DNA of 64,000 nucleotides from Pseudoflavonifractor sp. 524-17 (lineage in GTDB: Bacteria > Bacillota > Clostridia > Oscillospirales > Oscillospiraceae). The notes beneath the pieces were generated by a model that saw only the letters and a list, made by a program, of their open reading frames with translations, was not told the DNA's origin and did not search any database. Location of the stretch: the NCBI RefSeq assembly GCF_009935845.1, contig NZ_QWEK01000019.1:21493-85492 (forward strand). The letters run 5' to 3'. How positions within the stretch are numbered: position 1 is the first letter of the stretch; each line of letters begins with the position of its first letter. Made by a program: the position numbers and the translations under genes. Shown here in pieces: positions 1 through 9,240 of this stretch.

Positions 1-110
1 GCCCCCCTCATTACTTGACTTGACAGGCGCCGAACCCTCTCGGTCCGGCCCCGTTCTAGTCCAGTATACGCGGAGAACGGCCGTCTGTTCCGATTTTTCT
101 CAAAAATCCT
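1..110. other. Intergenic sequence downstream of thiN
   Basis: I see no gene in this short stretch. A small AT-rich hairpin (GATTTTT, CTC, AAAAATC) lies near position 93-109, just past the thiN stop, and could help end transcription of the minus-strand operon. The rest may belong to whatever lies left of the window. Confidence 0.4.
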
Positions 111-764
111 CTATTCTATCTCCTCCCGCTGGCTGCGGATCAATAGTACCCGGCCCCGTCCGATGGTGATCTCGGTCCGGTCTCCTGTGGGCTCATTGCT
201 CACGGAAAAGGTGTCGCCCCGGGTAAGAAGGGCATTTTGGAGCGGATATTTTGTCCCCCTCAGCCATATGCCGGACACCATCCGATCCAGCGGGATCAGG
301 GAAAAGTAGTGATACCGGGGGGCGGATCCGTCCAGGACAAAGCTCTCGCTGTCCAGCAGGCGTACCTCACTATCGGTATCCACAATGACACCCTTCCCAC
401 CCCGCCGTGCCAGCCACTCCAGAATCATCAGGTTGGACGCCGTGTGGTCCAGCCGTGGTCCGCCCATACAGCCGCATAGAATCAGCTTCCGGCATCCCTT
501 CTCCAGGGCCAGCGCCAGAGCGGCCTGCAAATCCGTCATGTCCTTCTCTGGGGGCAGGCTGATACTGGGGATATCCTTCTCCGGCGCGCCGCCGGAATCC
601 CAATCGCCAATGAGATAGTCCGGCCGCAGACCGGCCGCTTGGGCGCCGTGCCGGCCTCCGTCAGCACAGAAGACCTGGTAAGGTTCCTTTAAATAGTCAG
701 AGAGAAAGGACCAATCCCCGCAAGGCGCCGATCCAAATACAATCCCTGTCATCTGCGTTTCCAC
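111..764 (-). CDS. thiN: Thiamine pyrophosphokinase
   Basis: The 217-residue product matches thiamine pyrophosphokinase, which makes thiamine diphosphate from thiamine and ATP in the cytosol. Visible signatures are CADGG near residue 33, the metal-binding stretch YLIGDWDS near 50, EKDMTDLQ near 73 and a GGPRLDH segment near 101, in the family's order. The C-terminal half carries the beta-rich thiamine-binding region. A GTG start is chosen because AGGGAGG lies 7-8 nt upstream; an ATG four codons in would form an ATGA overlap with the rsgA stop but has poor Shine-Dalgarno spacing. It follows rsgA, a common order in Clostridia, and is probably cotranscribed with it. Confidence 0.93.
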   Translation of the reverse strand: METQMTGIVFGSAPCGDWSFLSDYLKEPYQVFCADGGRHGAQAAGLRPDYLIGDWDSGGAPEKDIPSISLPPEKDMTDLQAALALALEKGCRKLILCGCMGGPRLDHTASNLMILEWLARRGGKGVIVDTDSEVRLLDSESFVLDGSAPRYHYFSLIPLDRMVSGIWLRGTKYPLQNALLTRGDTFSVSNEPTGDRTEITIGRGRVLLIRSQREEIE

Positions 765-1630
765 TCCGGCACCTCCCTGGCCTGCTCATAAAGCCGCACG
801 TAGCTGGCATGGCGGCTGGGGGCAATGGCCCCCGCCTTTACAGCCTCCCGAACAGCGCAGCCCTTCTCTTTCACGTGGGCACAGCTTTGAAACCGGCACT
901 GATCCAAGTAGGGCCGGAACTCCCGGAAAGTACTTTGCAGTGCTTCTGGCCGGCACAGCTCCATTTTGTCCACATCAAAGGAGGAGAACCCAGGGGTATC
1001 CGCCACTACCGCTCCATTGGACAGGCGAAACAGCTCCACATGGCGTGTGGTATGCCGGCCCCGCCCCAGTTTATCACTTACCTCACCGGTCTGTATTCCG
1101 AACCCCGGCTCCAGGGCGTTGAGAAGGCTTGACTTTCCCACCCCGGAATTCCCTGTAAAGGCACAAGACTTTCCAGCGATTATATCCCGCAGGGTTTCAA
1201 TGCCCTCACCTGTCTCCGCGCTGACCCGCAGGGTGGGAAATCCGGCTTTGTCATAGATTTGGTACAGCGCCTCCGCCCGGTCCAGGTCGCACTTGTTCAG
1301 ACAAATCACCGGTTCGCACTCCCGCCCTTCGGCGATGGATACCACCCGGTCAATGAGAAAGGGAGCTGTTACCGGAATCGCTCCCGAGGCAACGACCACC
1401 AACAGGTCAATATTAGCCACCGCTGGCCGGTAAAATTCATTGCGCCGGGGCAGAATGGCGTCCAGCGCCCCGGCTCCGTCGCCCAGGTCGGTAAAGGAAA
1501 CCCGATCCCCCACCAGCGGCGTGAGGCCGTTGTGGCGGAATCTCCCCCGGGCCCGGCAGGCCACCATCTGCACCCCGTCATCCACATAGTAGAAGCCGCT
1601 GAGCGCTTTTAAGATGATACCATCCGACAT
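749..1630 (-). CDS. rsgA: Ribosome small-subunit GTPase RsgA
   Basis: A 293-residue circularly permuted GTPase that checks late 30S subunit maturation. An N-terminal OB fold (about 1-65) precedes the GTPase. G4 NKCD lies near 111, G1 GNSGVGKSS near 160 and G3 DTPGF near 211, the permuted order typical of RsgA. A C-terminal zinc module with Cys/His residues (QCRFQSCAHVKEKGC) is present. The start is only a few bases past the PASTA kinase stop, and the end overlaps thiN. The kinase-phosphatase-RsgA neighbourhood is conserved in Firmicutes, and RsgA is a reported substrate of PrkC-type kinases, so the linkage fits. Confidence 0.96.
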   Translation of the reverse strand: MSDGIILKALSGFYYVDDGVQMVACRARGRFRHNGLTPLVGDRVSFTDLGDGAGALDAILPRRNEFYRPAVANIDLLVVVASGAIPVTAPFLIDRVVSIAEGRECEPVICLNKCDLDRAEALYQIYDKAGFPTLRVSAETGEGIETLRDIIAGKSCAFTGNSGVGKSSLLNALEPGFGIQTGEVSDKLGRGRHTTRHVELFRLSNGAVVADTPGFSSFDVDKMELCRPEALQSTFREFRPYLDQCRFQSCAHVKEKGCAVREAVKAGAIAPSRHASYVRLYEQAREVPEWKRR

Positions 1631-1634
1631 GCGG

Positions 1635-3785
1635 TTATTCCTTGTAAAAGTCCGCGACTTCGCCGTCTACCGTCACGAAAATCGCGTCATTGGCGCTCTC
1701 TACCGGAACAGGAATACGGGCCGTCCCCGGCCGCGTGGGATAGTAGTCCGCCACGACGACATAGCCGCTTACCGTCACCTCTATATAGACCGTCTCCGGC
1801 CCACCGGTGGGCAGCGTAACCACCAGCGTCTCCTGCCTGGACTGGACTGGCGGCTCTCCTGTGGGCAGCACCGGCGTCACCTCGGGGACTGGGGTAGGTG
1901 TGGGTGTGGGAGTGGGCGTCGGCGTGGGGGAGGGTTCCGGCTCCGGCCCCTGGCTGATCCAGATGGTCATGGTGGCGCCTTCTGCCACCAGATCGCCAGT
2001 GGGAATGCTCTGCTCAATAATGAGACCCTCGTTCACCTTATCGTCATACTGGTACTTCACATCCAGCTTAATGTTCATCTTTCTCGCCGTGGCCTCGGCC
2101 CAGGCCAGATTTTGTCCGGCGAAGGGCACCATAGGCGCTGTATTTTGCTCCGGGCCTTTGCTCACCCAGAGGGTGACGGTCTGCCCCTCTGTCAGTGGGC
2201 TGTTGAAGTCTGGATCCTGCTTGAAAATCTGATTCATGCCTACTTCTTCGTGGTGCTCATCTTCTCGCTTGATCTGAAGATTCAGCCCCAGATTGTTCAG
2301 CTTGGTCTCCGCCAGGGTAAACTCTGTATTATAGAAATCCTCCATCACGTAGCTCTCGCTGCCCTTGCTCAGATAGACCGTGATCACCTTGCTCTCCTCG
2401 CTGTCCCGGATAGAAGTGCCGCCAATGGGGTCCTGCTGGGCAATGGTATTTTCCGGATGCTCACTGTCGATGGGATCTCCGCCGATTTTTACGATAAATC
2501 CCTGGTCTACCACATCTGGCTGCTGCTGGGCCTGCTCCAAAGTCAGTCCCAGAACGTTAGGTACGCTGATCTGCTCCGGTGGCGTGTTGATTGGCTTGAA
2601 AAAGGCGGTATAGAGGAAATAGAAGATGCCGCCCAGGAAGATCAGAATAGCCGCCACCGCTACCACAATGGGCCAGGGGCTCTGCCGCTCCTCCTCTATC
2701 TCCTCCCGCCGGCCGGCGGTGTGGCTGGGACGGCGCGCCTCCTCATAGTAGCCCGGCCGACCGCTCCCCTGGTGGCCGTTGGAAGTATGCCGGGGAATGC
2801 GCTGGGTGGACTCATCTGGTGGCCGCTCGGGCCGGCTCACCCGCCGGCCTCCGTTGGTGATGGCGCTGGGGGTATTGGCCCCGATAAGCTGGGTTGGCTC
2901 ATCCACGTCGTCACTGACACTGAACGTCCCCGCCGCCAAGTCAAAGTTAATGCCGGGATTCTTTCGAAACTCCTCCAGATCGTACAGCATGGCATCTGCC
3001 GAAATATAACGCTTGTTTACGTCAGAGGCCATCGCGCGGAGGGTGATAACCTCCATTGCCTCAGGAATGGAGGGATCCAGCTCTCTGGGTGAGAGCGGGA
3101 TGGAGTTGATGTGCTGAATGGCCACCGCCACCGGCGTCTCCCCTTCATAGGGCAGGCGGCCGGTGAGCATCTCATAGAGCACCACGCCGGCGGAGTAGAT
3201 GTCCGAGCGGGCGTCAATATGGCTGCCTCTGGCCTGCTCCGGCGAGATATAGTGAACAGAACCCAGCGCCTCCTGAGTCATGGTGTTCTGGTTGGCGGAG
3301 GTGAGCCGGGCAATTCCAAAGTCTGTCACCTTGACGCTTCCATCCCGGAGTACCATGATATTGTGGGGCTTGATGTCCCGGTGAATGATGCCGCGGCTGT
3401 GGGCGTGGGACAGGGCCTTCATAATCTGCATGATGAAGTGAAGGGCCTCTTTCCAGGACAGCTTTCCCCCTTTTTTCTGCATATACTGCTTCAGCGTGAT
3501 ACCGTCCAGCAGCTCCATCACAATATAATCCAGCTGGTCCGAGCGGGAGACGTCGTATACCGCCATAATATTGGGATGGGACAGCATGGCCACGGCCTGA
3601 GACTCATCGTGAAACCGGCGGCGGAACTCCTCATCTTGGGCCAGCTCTTCCCGCAGGATTTTAATGGCTACCAGCCGGTTGAGCCGGTGACAGCGCGCTT
3701 TATACACTACCGCCATGCCGCCGGTGCCCACCCGCTCCAGGATCTCATATCGGTTATCGAGTAATTTCCCTATGTAGCGATCCAC
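1635..3785 (-). CDS. prkC: Membrane Ser/Thr kinase with PASTA domains (PrkC/Stk type)
   Basis: A Hanks-type Ser/Thr kinase that senses cell-wall fragments and controls growth, division and germination. The kinase domain covers about 1-265 with a Gly-rich loop (GTGGMAVVY), catalytic HRDIKPHN and a DFG triplet. A Pro/Arg-rich juxtamembrane stretch leads to one membrane helix near residue 370. Three PASTA repeats follow outside the cell, then a Thr-Pro repeat spacer and a small C-terminal domain. The GTG at 3785 is preferred over an upstream in-frame TTG because AAGGGGG sits 8 nt before it and the TTG lies upstream of that site. Length (716 residues) fits the family. It overlaps operonically with the PP2C phosphatase that reverses its action. 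Confidence 0.96.
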   Translation of the reverse strand: MDRYIGKLLDNRYEILERVGTGGMAVVYKARCHRLNRLVAIKILREELAQDEEFRRRFHDESQAVAMLSHPNIMAVYDVSRSDQLDYIVMELLDGITLKQYMQKKGGKLSWKEALHFIMQIMKALSHAHSRGIIHRDIKPHNIMVLRDGSVKVTDFGIARLTSANQNTMTQEALGSVHYISPEQARGSHIDARSDIYSAGVVLYEMLTGRLPYEGETPVAVAIQHINSIPLSPRELDPSIPEAMEVITLRAMASDVNKRYISADAMLYDLEEFRKNPGINFDLAAGTFSVSDDVDEPTQLIGANTPSAITNGGRRVSRPERPPDESTQRIPRHTSNGHQGSGRPGYYEEARRPSHTAGRREEIEEERQSPWPIVVAVAAILIFLGGIFYFLYTAFFKPINTPPEQISVPNVLGLTLEQAQQQPDVVDQGFIVKIGGDPIDSEHPENTIAQQDPIGGTSIRDSEESKVITVYLSKGSESYVMEDFYNTEFTLAETKLNNLGLNLQIKREDEHHEEVGMNQIFKQDPDFNSPLTEGQTVTLWVSKGPEQNTAPMVPFAGQNLAWAEATARKMNIKLDVKYQYDDKVNEGLIIEQSIPTGDLVAEGATMTIWISQGPEPEPSPTPTPTPTPTPTPVPEVTPVLPTGEPPVQSRQETLVVTLPTGGPETVYIEVTVSGYVVVADYYPTRPGTARIPVPVESANDAIFVTVDGEVADFYKE

Positions 3786-3798
3786 AGTCGTTACCCCC

Positions 3799-4530
3799 TT
3801 ACTCAAACTGGAAAAGGACGCAGGTCACATTGTCCGGCGCGCCCCGGGAAAGTGCGATATTCAGCAGACGGCCGCAGCACTCCTCGCTGGGACCGCCGTA
3901 GAGGACCTCATAGAGGAGTTCCTGGTCTTCAACCACGTTGGACAGCCCGTCAGAGCAAAGAAGCAGACGGCTGCCTGATTCCAGCGTCTGACGAAAGAAA
4001 TCGGCCTGGACATGCTCCTCCGTGCCCAGGGCCCGGGTGATCAGGTTTTTCTGGGGGTGGTTCCGGGCCTGCGCCTGGGTAATATCCCCACGGCGCACCA
4101 TATCCTCCACCAGGGAGTGATCCCGGGTTACCTGATGAATCTGTCCAGCGTTGATATAGTATGCCCGGCTGTCCCCTACATTTAGCAAATAGGCTCGCTC
4201 AGGGGTAATCAGCGCCGCCACAATGGTCGTCCCCATGCCCCGGCAGTCTGGGTTGGTTCTAGCCCTGTGGTAGACCGCTTGGTTCGCGCTCATGCTGGCC
4301 TGGGCCAGCAGCGCTTCCGGATCCTCCGGCGCGGTGGGCGGGATCTGCCGGAGGCTTTGGGTAAACGCCTCCACCGCCAGCATACTGGCGATATTGCCTG
4401 CCTTGGCGCCGCCCATGCCGTCGCATACTACGCCAACCGCCAGGTGGTTCGATAAAACATCCAAATAATAGGCGTCCTGATTTTGCTGCCGTACCGCGCC
4501 CTTATCGGTAATTCCCCATGCTCTTATCAT
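3799..4530 (-). CDS. prpC: PP2C-type Ser/Thr protein phosphatase
   Basis: A 243-residue metal-dependent phosphatase of the PrpC/Stp family, the cytosolic partner that dephosphorylates PASTA-kinase substrates. Conserved motifs are RQQNQDAYY near the N-terminus, VCDGMGG (Mn/Mg-binding Asp-Gly), GMGTT, NVGDSRAY in the middle, and LLCSDGLSNVV and APDNVTCVL towards the end. The ATG overlaps the rlmN stop as ATGA, which implies translational coupling. It precedes the kinase, the standard Firmicutes order. Confidence 0.96.
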   Translation of the reverse strand: MIRAWGITDKGAVRQQNQDAYYLDVLSNHLAVGVVCDGMGGAKAGNIASMLAVEAFTQSLRQIPPTAPEDPEALLAQASMSANQAVYHRARTNPDCRGMGTTIVAALITPERAYLLNVGDSRAYYINAGQIHQVTRDHSLVEDMVRRGDITQAQARNHPQKNLITRALGTEEHVQADFFRQTLESGSRLLLCSDGLSNVVEDQELLYEVLYGGPSEECCGRLLNIALSRGAPDNVTCVLFQFE

Positions 4531-5621
4531 ACAGACACCTCTCCTCTCTTTCTTTCTCCAATCGTTCCTTCCCGTCCTGGATTTTGTTCACGTCCGTCCC
4601 CTTCTGCCAGCATTTGTTTGCGGCGGAGCTGTCCGCAGGAGGCGTCAATATCTCCTCCCAGCTTCCGGCGGACGGTAACGGTCACCCCGTGAGACTCCAG
4701 CCGCTTTTGGAATGCGGCCACCCGACGGCTGGGCCGCAGGGGACTCTCCTTCACCTCGTTGAGGGGGATCAAATTTACATGTCCCGGCGTCCCCTTTAGA
4801 TGACCCGCAAGCAGATCCGCCTGCCAGTCGAAATCGTTGACACCGTCAATCATGGCATATTCGTAGGAGATACGCCGGCCAGTGCGCGCAAAGTACTGGC
4901 GGCAGCTTTCAAAGAGCCGCTCCACCCCCACACTCCGGTTCACCGGCATGATCCGCGATCGGGTCTCGTCGTCAGGGGCATGGAGAGATACGGACAAAGT
5001 CAGCTGAAGCTCCCGCTCCGCCAGGGCGTCAATTCCCTGAACCAGCCCGCAGGTAGATAAAGAGATGTGGCGCATTCCGATATTCAGCCCACCAGGATGA
5101 TTGACCAGCGCCAGAAAGCGCATCACCGTGTCGAAATTGTCCAGCGGCTCCCCGATCCCCATAAGCACAATGTTGGAGATGGGCGCGCCAGAGTCCAGCT
5201 GAGTAAAGAGCACCTGATCAATCATTTCAGCCGGTGTCAAGTCTCTTGCCTTGCCAGCTATTGTGGAGGCGCAGAATGCGCACCCCATCCTGCACCCCAC
5301 CTGGCTGGAGATACACACCGTATTCCCATGCTGGTAGCGCATTAAAACAGTCTCGATACAGTTTCCGTCCGCCAGCCTCCACAGATACTTGATGGTGCCA
5401 TCCTGGACTGAGACCTGCTTTCGCTCCACGACAGGCGGCGACAGGATACAGGTCTGGGTCAACCCGTCCCGCAGCGTTTTGGGGAGATTGGTCATCTCGT
5501 CAAAGTTTCCCACGCCTTGGTGCAGCCAGCGAAATACTTGCCTGGCCCGAAAGGCTGGCTGCCCCAGCCCCTGAAAAAAGGCGGACAGCTCGGCCATATC
5601 CATTGATTTGATGTCTGTCAT
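4527..5621 (-). CDS. rlmN: 23S rRNA/tRNA adenine-C2 methyltransferase RlmN
   Basis: A radical SAM enzyme that methylates C2 of A2503 in 23S rRNA and A37 in some tRNAs. The cluster motif CRMGCAFC is visible near residue 110, followed by the SAM-binding GEPLDN stretch, and the conserved C-terminal Cys lies in IDASCGQLR. The frame is open further upstream, but the ATG at 5621 is chosen because GAGG lies just before it and the protein then starts at the family's usual point. It has a charged tail of about 25 residues (EGDGREQNPGREG...) beyond the usual end. It lies between rsmB and prpC. Confidence 0.95.
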   Translation of the reverse strand: MTDIKSMDMAELSAFFQGLGQPAFRARQVFRWLHQGVGNFDEMTNLPKTLRDGLTQTCILSPPVVERKQVSVQDGTIKYLWRLADGNCIETVLMRYQHGNTVCISSQVGCRMGCAFCASTIAGKARDLTPAEMIDQVLFTQLDSGAPISNIVLMGIGEPLDNFDTVMRFLALVNHPGGLNIGMRHISLSTCGLVQGIDALAERELQLTLSVSLHAPDDETRSRIMPVNRSVGVERLFESCRQYFARTGRRISYEYAMIDGVNDFDWQADLLAGHLKGTPGHVNLIPLNEVKESPLRPSRRVAAFQKRLESHGVTVTVRRKLGGDIDASCGQLRRKQMLAEGDGREQNPGREGTIGERKRGEVSV

Positions 5622-5631
5622 ATGCAATTCC

Positions 5632-6954
5632 TCATGCCTTCCGCCGCAGCTTGGCGAAATAAAAGCCGTCTGTGCCGTGAAGGTGGGGCCACAGGGTAAT
5701 CGCGCCCCGCTCCACCCCGCCAATGGGATCCGGCAGCTGGAAGTATTCTAATGTAAAGTTAGAATGCCTGTCAAGAAAATCTTTTGTCACAGCGTCATTT
5801 TCCCGCTCCAGCAGCGTACAGGTGGCGTAAAACAGCACCCCGCCCGGCCTGACATAGGCCGACACATTGTCCAGAATAGCCCGCTGCACATCAGGTAGAC
5901 CCTCCAGCGGCTTGGGATCCTTGTAGCGGATATCCGGTTTTTTACGAATAATGCCAAGTCCGGAGCAAGGCACGTCTGCCAGAACCAGGTCAAAGCTGTT
6001 TTCCCACTCTGGGCGGCGCTTCTTTCCGTCCTGAATGGCAGTACGAATCATAGAGATGCCCAGCCGCCGGGCCCCCGCCTGGATCAGGCGCTCCTTATGG
6101 GTGTGAATATCGCAGGAGCAGATCTTCCCTTGGTCTCCCATCCGGATGGCCGCGGCAAAGGATTTCCCGCCAGGGGCGGCACACACATCCAAAACCCGCA
6201 TTCCTGGCTCCGGTCCTGCGGCCAACACCGCCAGCTTTGCCCCGCTGTCCTGAACCAGGAACGCCCCCGCCTGAAAAGCGCTGCACTGTTCCAGGTTTCC
6301 CGTGCCCTGGAGGAGCAGGCAGTCCGGCACCCAAGGGTGGCGCTGGGCCTCAATCCCCTCCTTCTTCAAAAGACTCAAGACCTCTTCTGTGGAGAAGCGA
6401 AGGGCATTAACCTGGGCCACCGTGGGCGGGGGGGCATTATTGGCGGCCAAAAGCGCCTGCGTCCCCACACCACCCAGAGCCTGATCCAACGCATCTACAA
6501 GCCATTTGGGATGGGAGTAACGAATGGACCAATCCTCCGGCTGGGCCAGCTCCCCTTTAGAGCGCTCCAGAGCGCGGAGCACCCCGTTTACCAGCCCCGC
6601 CGCCCGGGGATTTTTCGCATATTTCCGGGCCAGATTGACCGACTCATTGACCGCCGCATGGACCGGCACCCGATCCATGCACAGCATCTGATACGTCCCT
6701 AGACGCAGCGCCCCCAGCACACAGCAGTCCAACTGATCCAGGGACGTGCTGGAGAATTGACTCAGATGGAAATCCAGCCACATCCGGTTTTGGAGCACTC
6801 CAAAGCACAAACGGGTGGCCAGGCCCGCCTCCCGGCTGTCCAGGCCGGTCTCCCGCAGAATTTTTTTCAACGTGCCGTCCGCCCAGGCGCCTTGGCGCTC
6901 ACAGGCTGTCAGCGCCAGGAGTGCCGCCTCCCGCGCGGTCTTTTTTTGTTCCAT
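5632..6954 (-). CDS. rsmB: 16S rRNA cytosine-967 C5-methyltransferase RsmB
   Basis: A 440-residue SAM-dependent rRNA methyltransferase. The N-terminal 140 residues form a NusB-like RNA-binding domain (REAALLALTACERQGAW). The catalytic domain shows the SAM motif VLDVCAAPGGKS, ADVPCSGLG with the Cys that releases product, and the second Cys in YATCTLL. It acts on C967 during 30S assembly. Its stop lies 10 bases before the rlmN start. Length and motifs are normal. Confidence 0.96.
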   Translation of the reverse strand: MEQKKTAREAALLALTACERQGAWADGTLKKILRETGLDSREAGLATRLCFGVLQNRMWLDFHLSQFSSTSLDQLDCCVLGALRLGTYQMLCMDRVPVHAAVNESVNLARKYAKNPRAAGLVNGVLRALERSKGELAQPEDWSIRYSHPKWLVDALDQALGGVGTQALLAANNAPPPTVAQVNALRFSTEEVLSLLKKEGIEAQRHPWVPDCLLLQGTGNLEQCSAFQAGAFLVQDSGAKLAVLAAGPEPGMRVLDVCAAPGGKSFAAAIRMGDQGKICSCDIHTHKERLIQAGARRLGISMIRTAIQDGKKRRPEWENSFDLVLADVPCSGLGIIRKKPDIRYKDPKPLEGLPDVQRAILDNVSAYVRPGGVLFYATCTLLERENDAVTKDFLDRHSNFTLEYFQLPDPIGGVERGAITLWPHLHGTDGFYFAKLRRKA

Positions 6955-7037
6955 ATGCAGTCTCCCCGCGCCCGGAGGCGCCCAGTCTATCCTTTAAAAC
7001 AGAAATTTTCTCACTGACTCCCACCCGCAGGAATCTA

Positions 7038-8303
7038 TTACATAATCTGTCCCCCACTTAAAAAACGGCTCAGTATCACTACAGAAAGTGCCAGCATTCC
7101 TATGCTCACTGCTGCCGTTCTCTTCGGCTTTCCCCTGGCCCATACACCCAGAAAGAGGAAAAAGGGCAGGGCGCAGGACAGATACCGCCCGGCACTCAGC
7201 AGCCAGGACAGGGAATAGTCCAAAAAGAGGCAGGCAAAGGCGTAAAGAGTGTACATACTCCGATGCTTCCGCTCTGCGCTCCACAGCCCGGCAAAAAACA
7301 GGATAAACAACAGCAACGTAGGCAGCCACAGCTCCAGCTGAACAACTTTGTTGGGGTAGCTCAAAGTGTTCTTTACTATATATCCCAAGGTTTTGGAGAT
7401 CCAGCAAAAGCCCTGACTCCAGTGTCTCTGATGAACTGTAAAGGCAAATGGGTTGTCATCTATTCTCCAGTTCAGCACGAAGTAGATCGCTGTACCCAAA
7501 ACTGGCAGGAATACTGCCGGCAGACACCGGAGGATTCTTTTTCCTGCGGCCCGCAGCCCCTCTCTCCGCTGGGAGAACAGTTTTGCCTCCTGAACCAACT
7601 CCGCCAGAGCCGCACCGATGAGCAGCAGGCCGTGCATCCGGGTCAGCGCCGCTAGAATTCCCCACACTCCCGCCTCCCACCATCGGTGGCGGCGGATGGC
7701 ATACAGCCCGGCGGCGGTGGTCAGCAAGAACAGACCTTCGGTCATAATGCCACCAAAAAAGAAACTGTAGGGGAAAATGGACAGAAACCATATTGCTTTT
7801 ACCGCCGTCTCCCGTCCATAGTCCAAGGCTGCCAGACAATACAGGTACACGCATCCTCCGGCGTAGCACAACCAAGAGACTGCCAGTCCCGCCGCCGCGG
7901 TATTGGGCACTACAAGGCCCAGCAGGCGGATCAACCATACATACAAGGGGAAGAACACCAAAAATAGGTGCTGTCCGTCCTCTACATAGCCACCATAGCC
8001 CAGCTCCGCCAGACGGACATAGTGCAGTCCATCCCAACGCTCCCACAGTGTTACCGGGTTGCGGGCGCCCATCACGCCCAGGGCCGTAGCCAGCGCTGCC
8101 GCCAAACCGAATACCAGCACACGGAAGAGGAGCGCCCCGCCGAATACTTTGGCACACTCCCCCGGCGAAACCGCAACTCTGGTTCCCGCTGGCGGGAGGG
8201 AAATTCGCTTGAATGGTACGCCACACACAGCCAGCCAGCGGAACACCAGTACTGTACCCAGTGCCAGAATCACCCCAGAGACGGCAATATTCCACAGTCC
8301 CAT
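7038..8303 (-). CDS. Multi-pass membrane mannosyltransferase-like protein (PIG-V-like)
   Basis: A 421-residue integral membrane protein with about 9-11 hydrophobic helices. A WERWDGLHYVRLAELGY stretch near residue 90, with the Asp in the first large external loop, is typical of GT-C glycosyltransferases related to PIG-V mannosyltransferases. A second signature is SIFPYSFFFGGIMTEGLFLL near 175. GT-C enzymes use lipid-linked sugars at the outer face of the membrane; the acceptor here is unknown. It lies between fmt and rsmB, which is not a fixed family order, so context gives no substrate. A polytopic dolichyl-phosphate-sugar-type transferase is the broader fallback. Confidence 0.75.
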   Translation of the reverse strand: MGLWNIAVSGVILALGTVLVFRWLAVCGVPFKRISLPPAGTRVAVSPGECAKVFGGALLFRVLVFGLAAALATALGVMGARNPVTLWERWDGLHYVRLAELGYGGYVEDGQHLFLVFFPLYVWLIRLLGLVVPNTAAAGLAVSWLCYAGGCVYLYCLAALDYGRETAVKAIWFLSIFPYSFFFGGIMTEGLFLLTTAAGLYAIRRHRWWEAGVWGILAALTRMHGLLLIGAALAELVQEAKLFSQRREGLRAAGKRILRCLPAVFLPVLGTAIYFVLNWRIDDNPFAFTVHQRHWSQGFCWISKTLGYIVKNTLSYPNKVVQLELWLPTLLLFILFFAGLWSAERKHRSMYTLYAFACLFLDYSLSWLLSAGRYLSCALPFFLFLGVWARGKPKRTAAVSIGMLALSVVILSRFLSGGQIM

Positions 8304-8310
8304 CTCACGG

Positions 8311-9237
8311 TTACTCCGAGACGGAAATGGGATGTCCCCGGAGGAAATCCGCAGCTTTCATCCGCTTTTTCCCGGCGGGCTGGAGCTCCAGAATGCGCAG
8401 CACCTCGCCGCCGCCGCAGGCCACCTCAATCCCCTGCTTCCCAGCGGCCACAACAGCTCCCGGCGCGGCGGCGGTGCGTTGCTGGGCGCACTCCGCCCGC
8501 CACAGCTTCATGGGCTCCCCAGTGAGGGTATCTGTAGAAGCAGCGGGCCAGGGCACCAGCCCCCGGATCTGATCCCGGATGGCCCGGGCGCTTCGAGTCC
8601 AGTCTACTGGGGACAGGGCCCGGCTCAGCATGGGGGCCAGAGTCACCTGAGACGGGTCCTGCGGAGTACGCCCGGCAGTACCGGCGGCCAGAGCTGCCAC
8701 CGTCTCTATCAATAAGCATCCCCCCAGTTCCGCCAGGCGGTTGTAGAGCGCGGCAGCGTCCTCCTCTGGGGTAATCGGTGTCTTTACCTGGGAAATGATA
8801 TCTCCCGCGTCCAGCTCGTGGGCCATGTGCATAATGGTCACACCGGTCTCAATGTCTCCATTTAGAATGGCCCAATTGATGGGGGCCGCCCCCCGGTACC
8901 GGGGAAGCAGAGATGAGTGGACGTTAATACAACCCAAGGGGGCGCATTTCAAAATCTCGTCCGGCAGGATCCGCCCATAGGCCGCCACCACAATCAGCTC
9001 CGGCTCCAACGCCTGGATCTCGGCCAGGGCGAGCCCGTCCCGGAGCTTTTCCGGCTGAAAGACTGGGATACCGTGGGCCAGGGCGCACTCCTTTACCGGC
9101 GGCGGCTGGAGCTTCATTCCCCGGTTTTTAGGCTTGTCCGGCTGGGTGAACACCCCTGCCACACAGTGCCCTGCCTCTATCAGTTTTTCTAGAGAGGGCA
9201 CCGCAAAGGCAGGTGTACCCATAAAAAAGATCCGCAT
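8311..9237 (-). CDS. fmt: Methionyl-tRNA formyltransferase
   Basis: A 308-residue enzyme that formylates initiator Met-tRNA using 10-formyl-THF. The N-terminal Rossmann domain starts MRIFFMGTPAFAVPSL and includes the active-site stretch INVHSSLLPRYRGAAPINWAI, with the catalytic Asn-His-Asp pattern. The C-terminal OB-like tRNA-binding domain starts near 205. It follows def by only 3 nt, the standard priA-def-fmt order, so formylation and deformylation enzymes are cotranscribed. Confidence 0.97.
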   Translation of the reverse strand: MRIFFMGTPAFAVPSLEKLIEAGHCVAGVFTQPDKPKNRGMKLQPPPVKECALAHGIPVFQPEKLRDGLALAEIQALEPELIVVAAYGRILPDEILKCAPLGCINVHSSLLPRYRGAAPINWAILNGDIETGVTIMHMAHELDAGDIISQVKTPITPEEDAAALYNRLAELGGCLLIETVAALAAGTAGRTPQDPSQVTLAPMLSRALSPVDWTRSARAIRDQIRGLVPWPAASTDTLTGEPMKLWRAECAQQRTAAAPGAVVAAGKQGIEVACGGGEVLRILELQPAGKKRMKAADFLRGHPISVSE

Positions 9238-9240
9238 CTC

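Noticed and set aside
1880..1940. GT-rich tandem repeat
   Set aside because: It is the codon pattern of the Thr-Pro spacer in the PASTA kinase and not a separate repeat element.
1614..3092. Long plus-strand open frame of 492 codons
   Set aside because: It is the antisense shadow of the PASTA kinase gene and has no family features.
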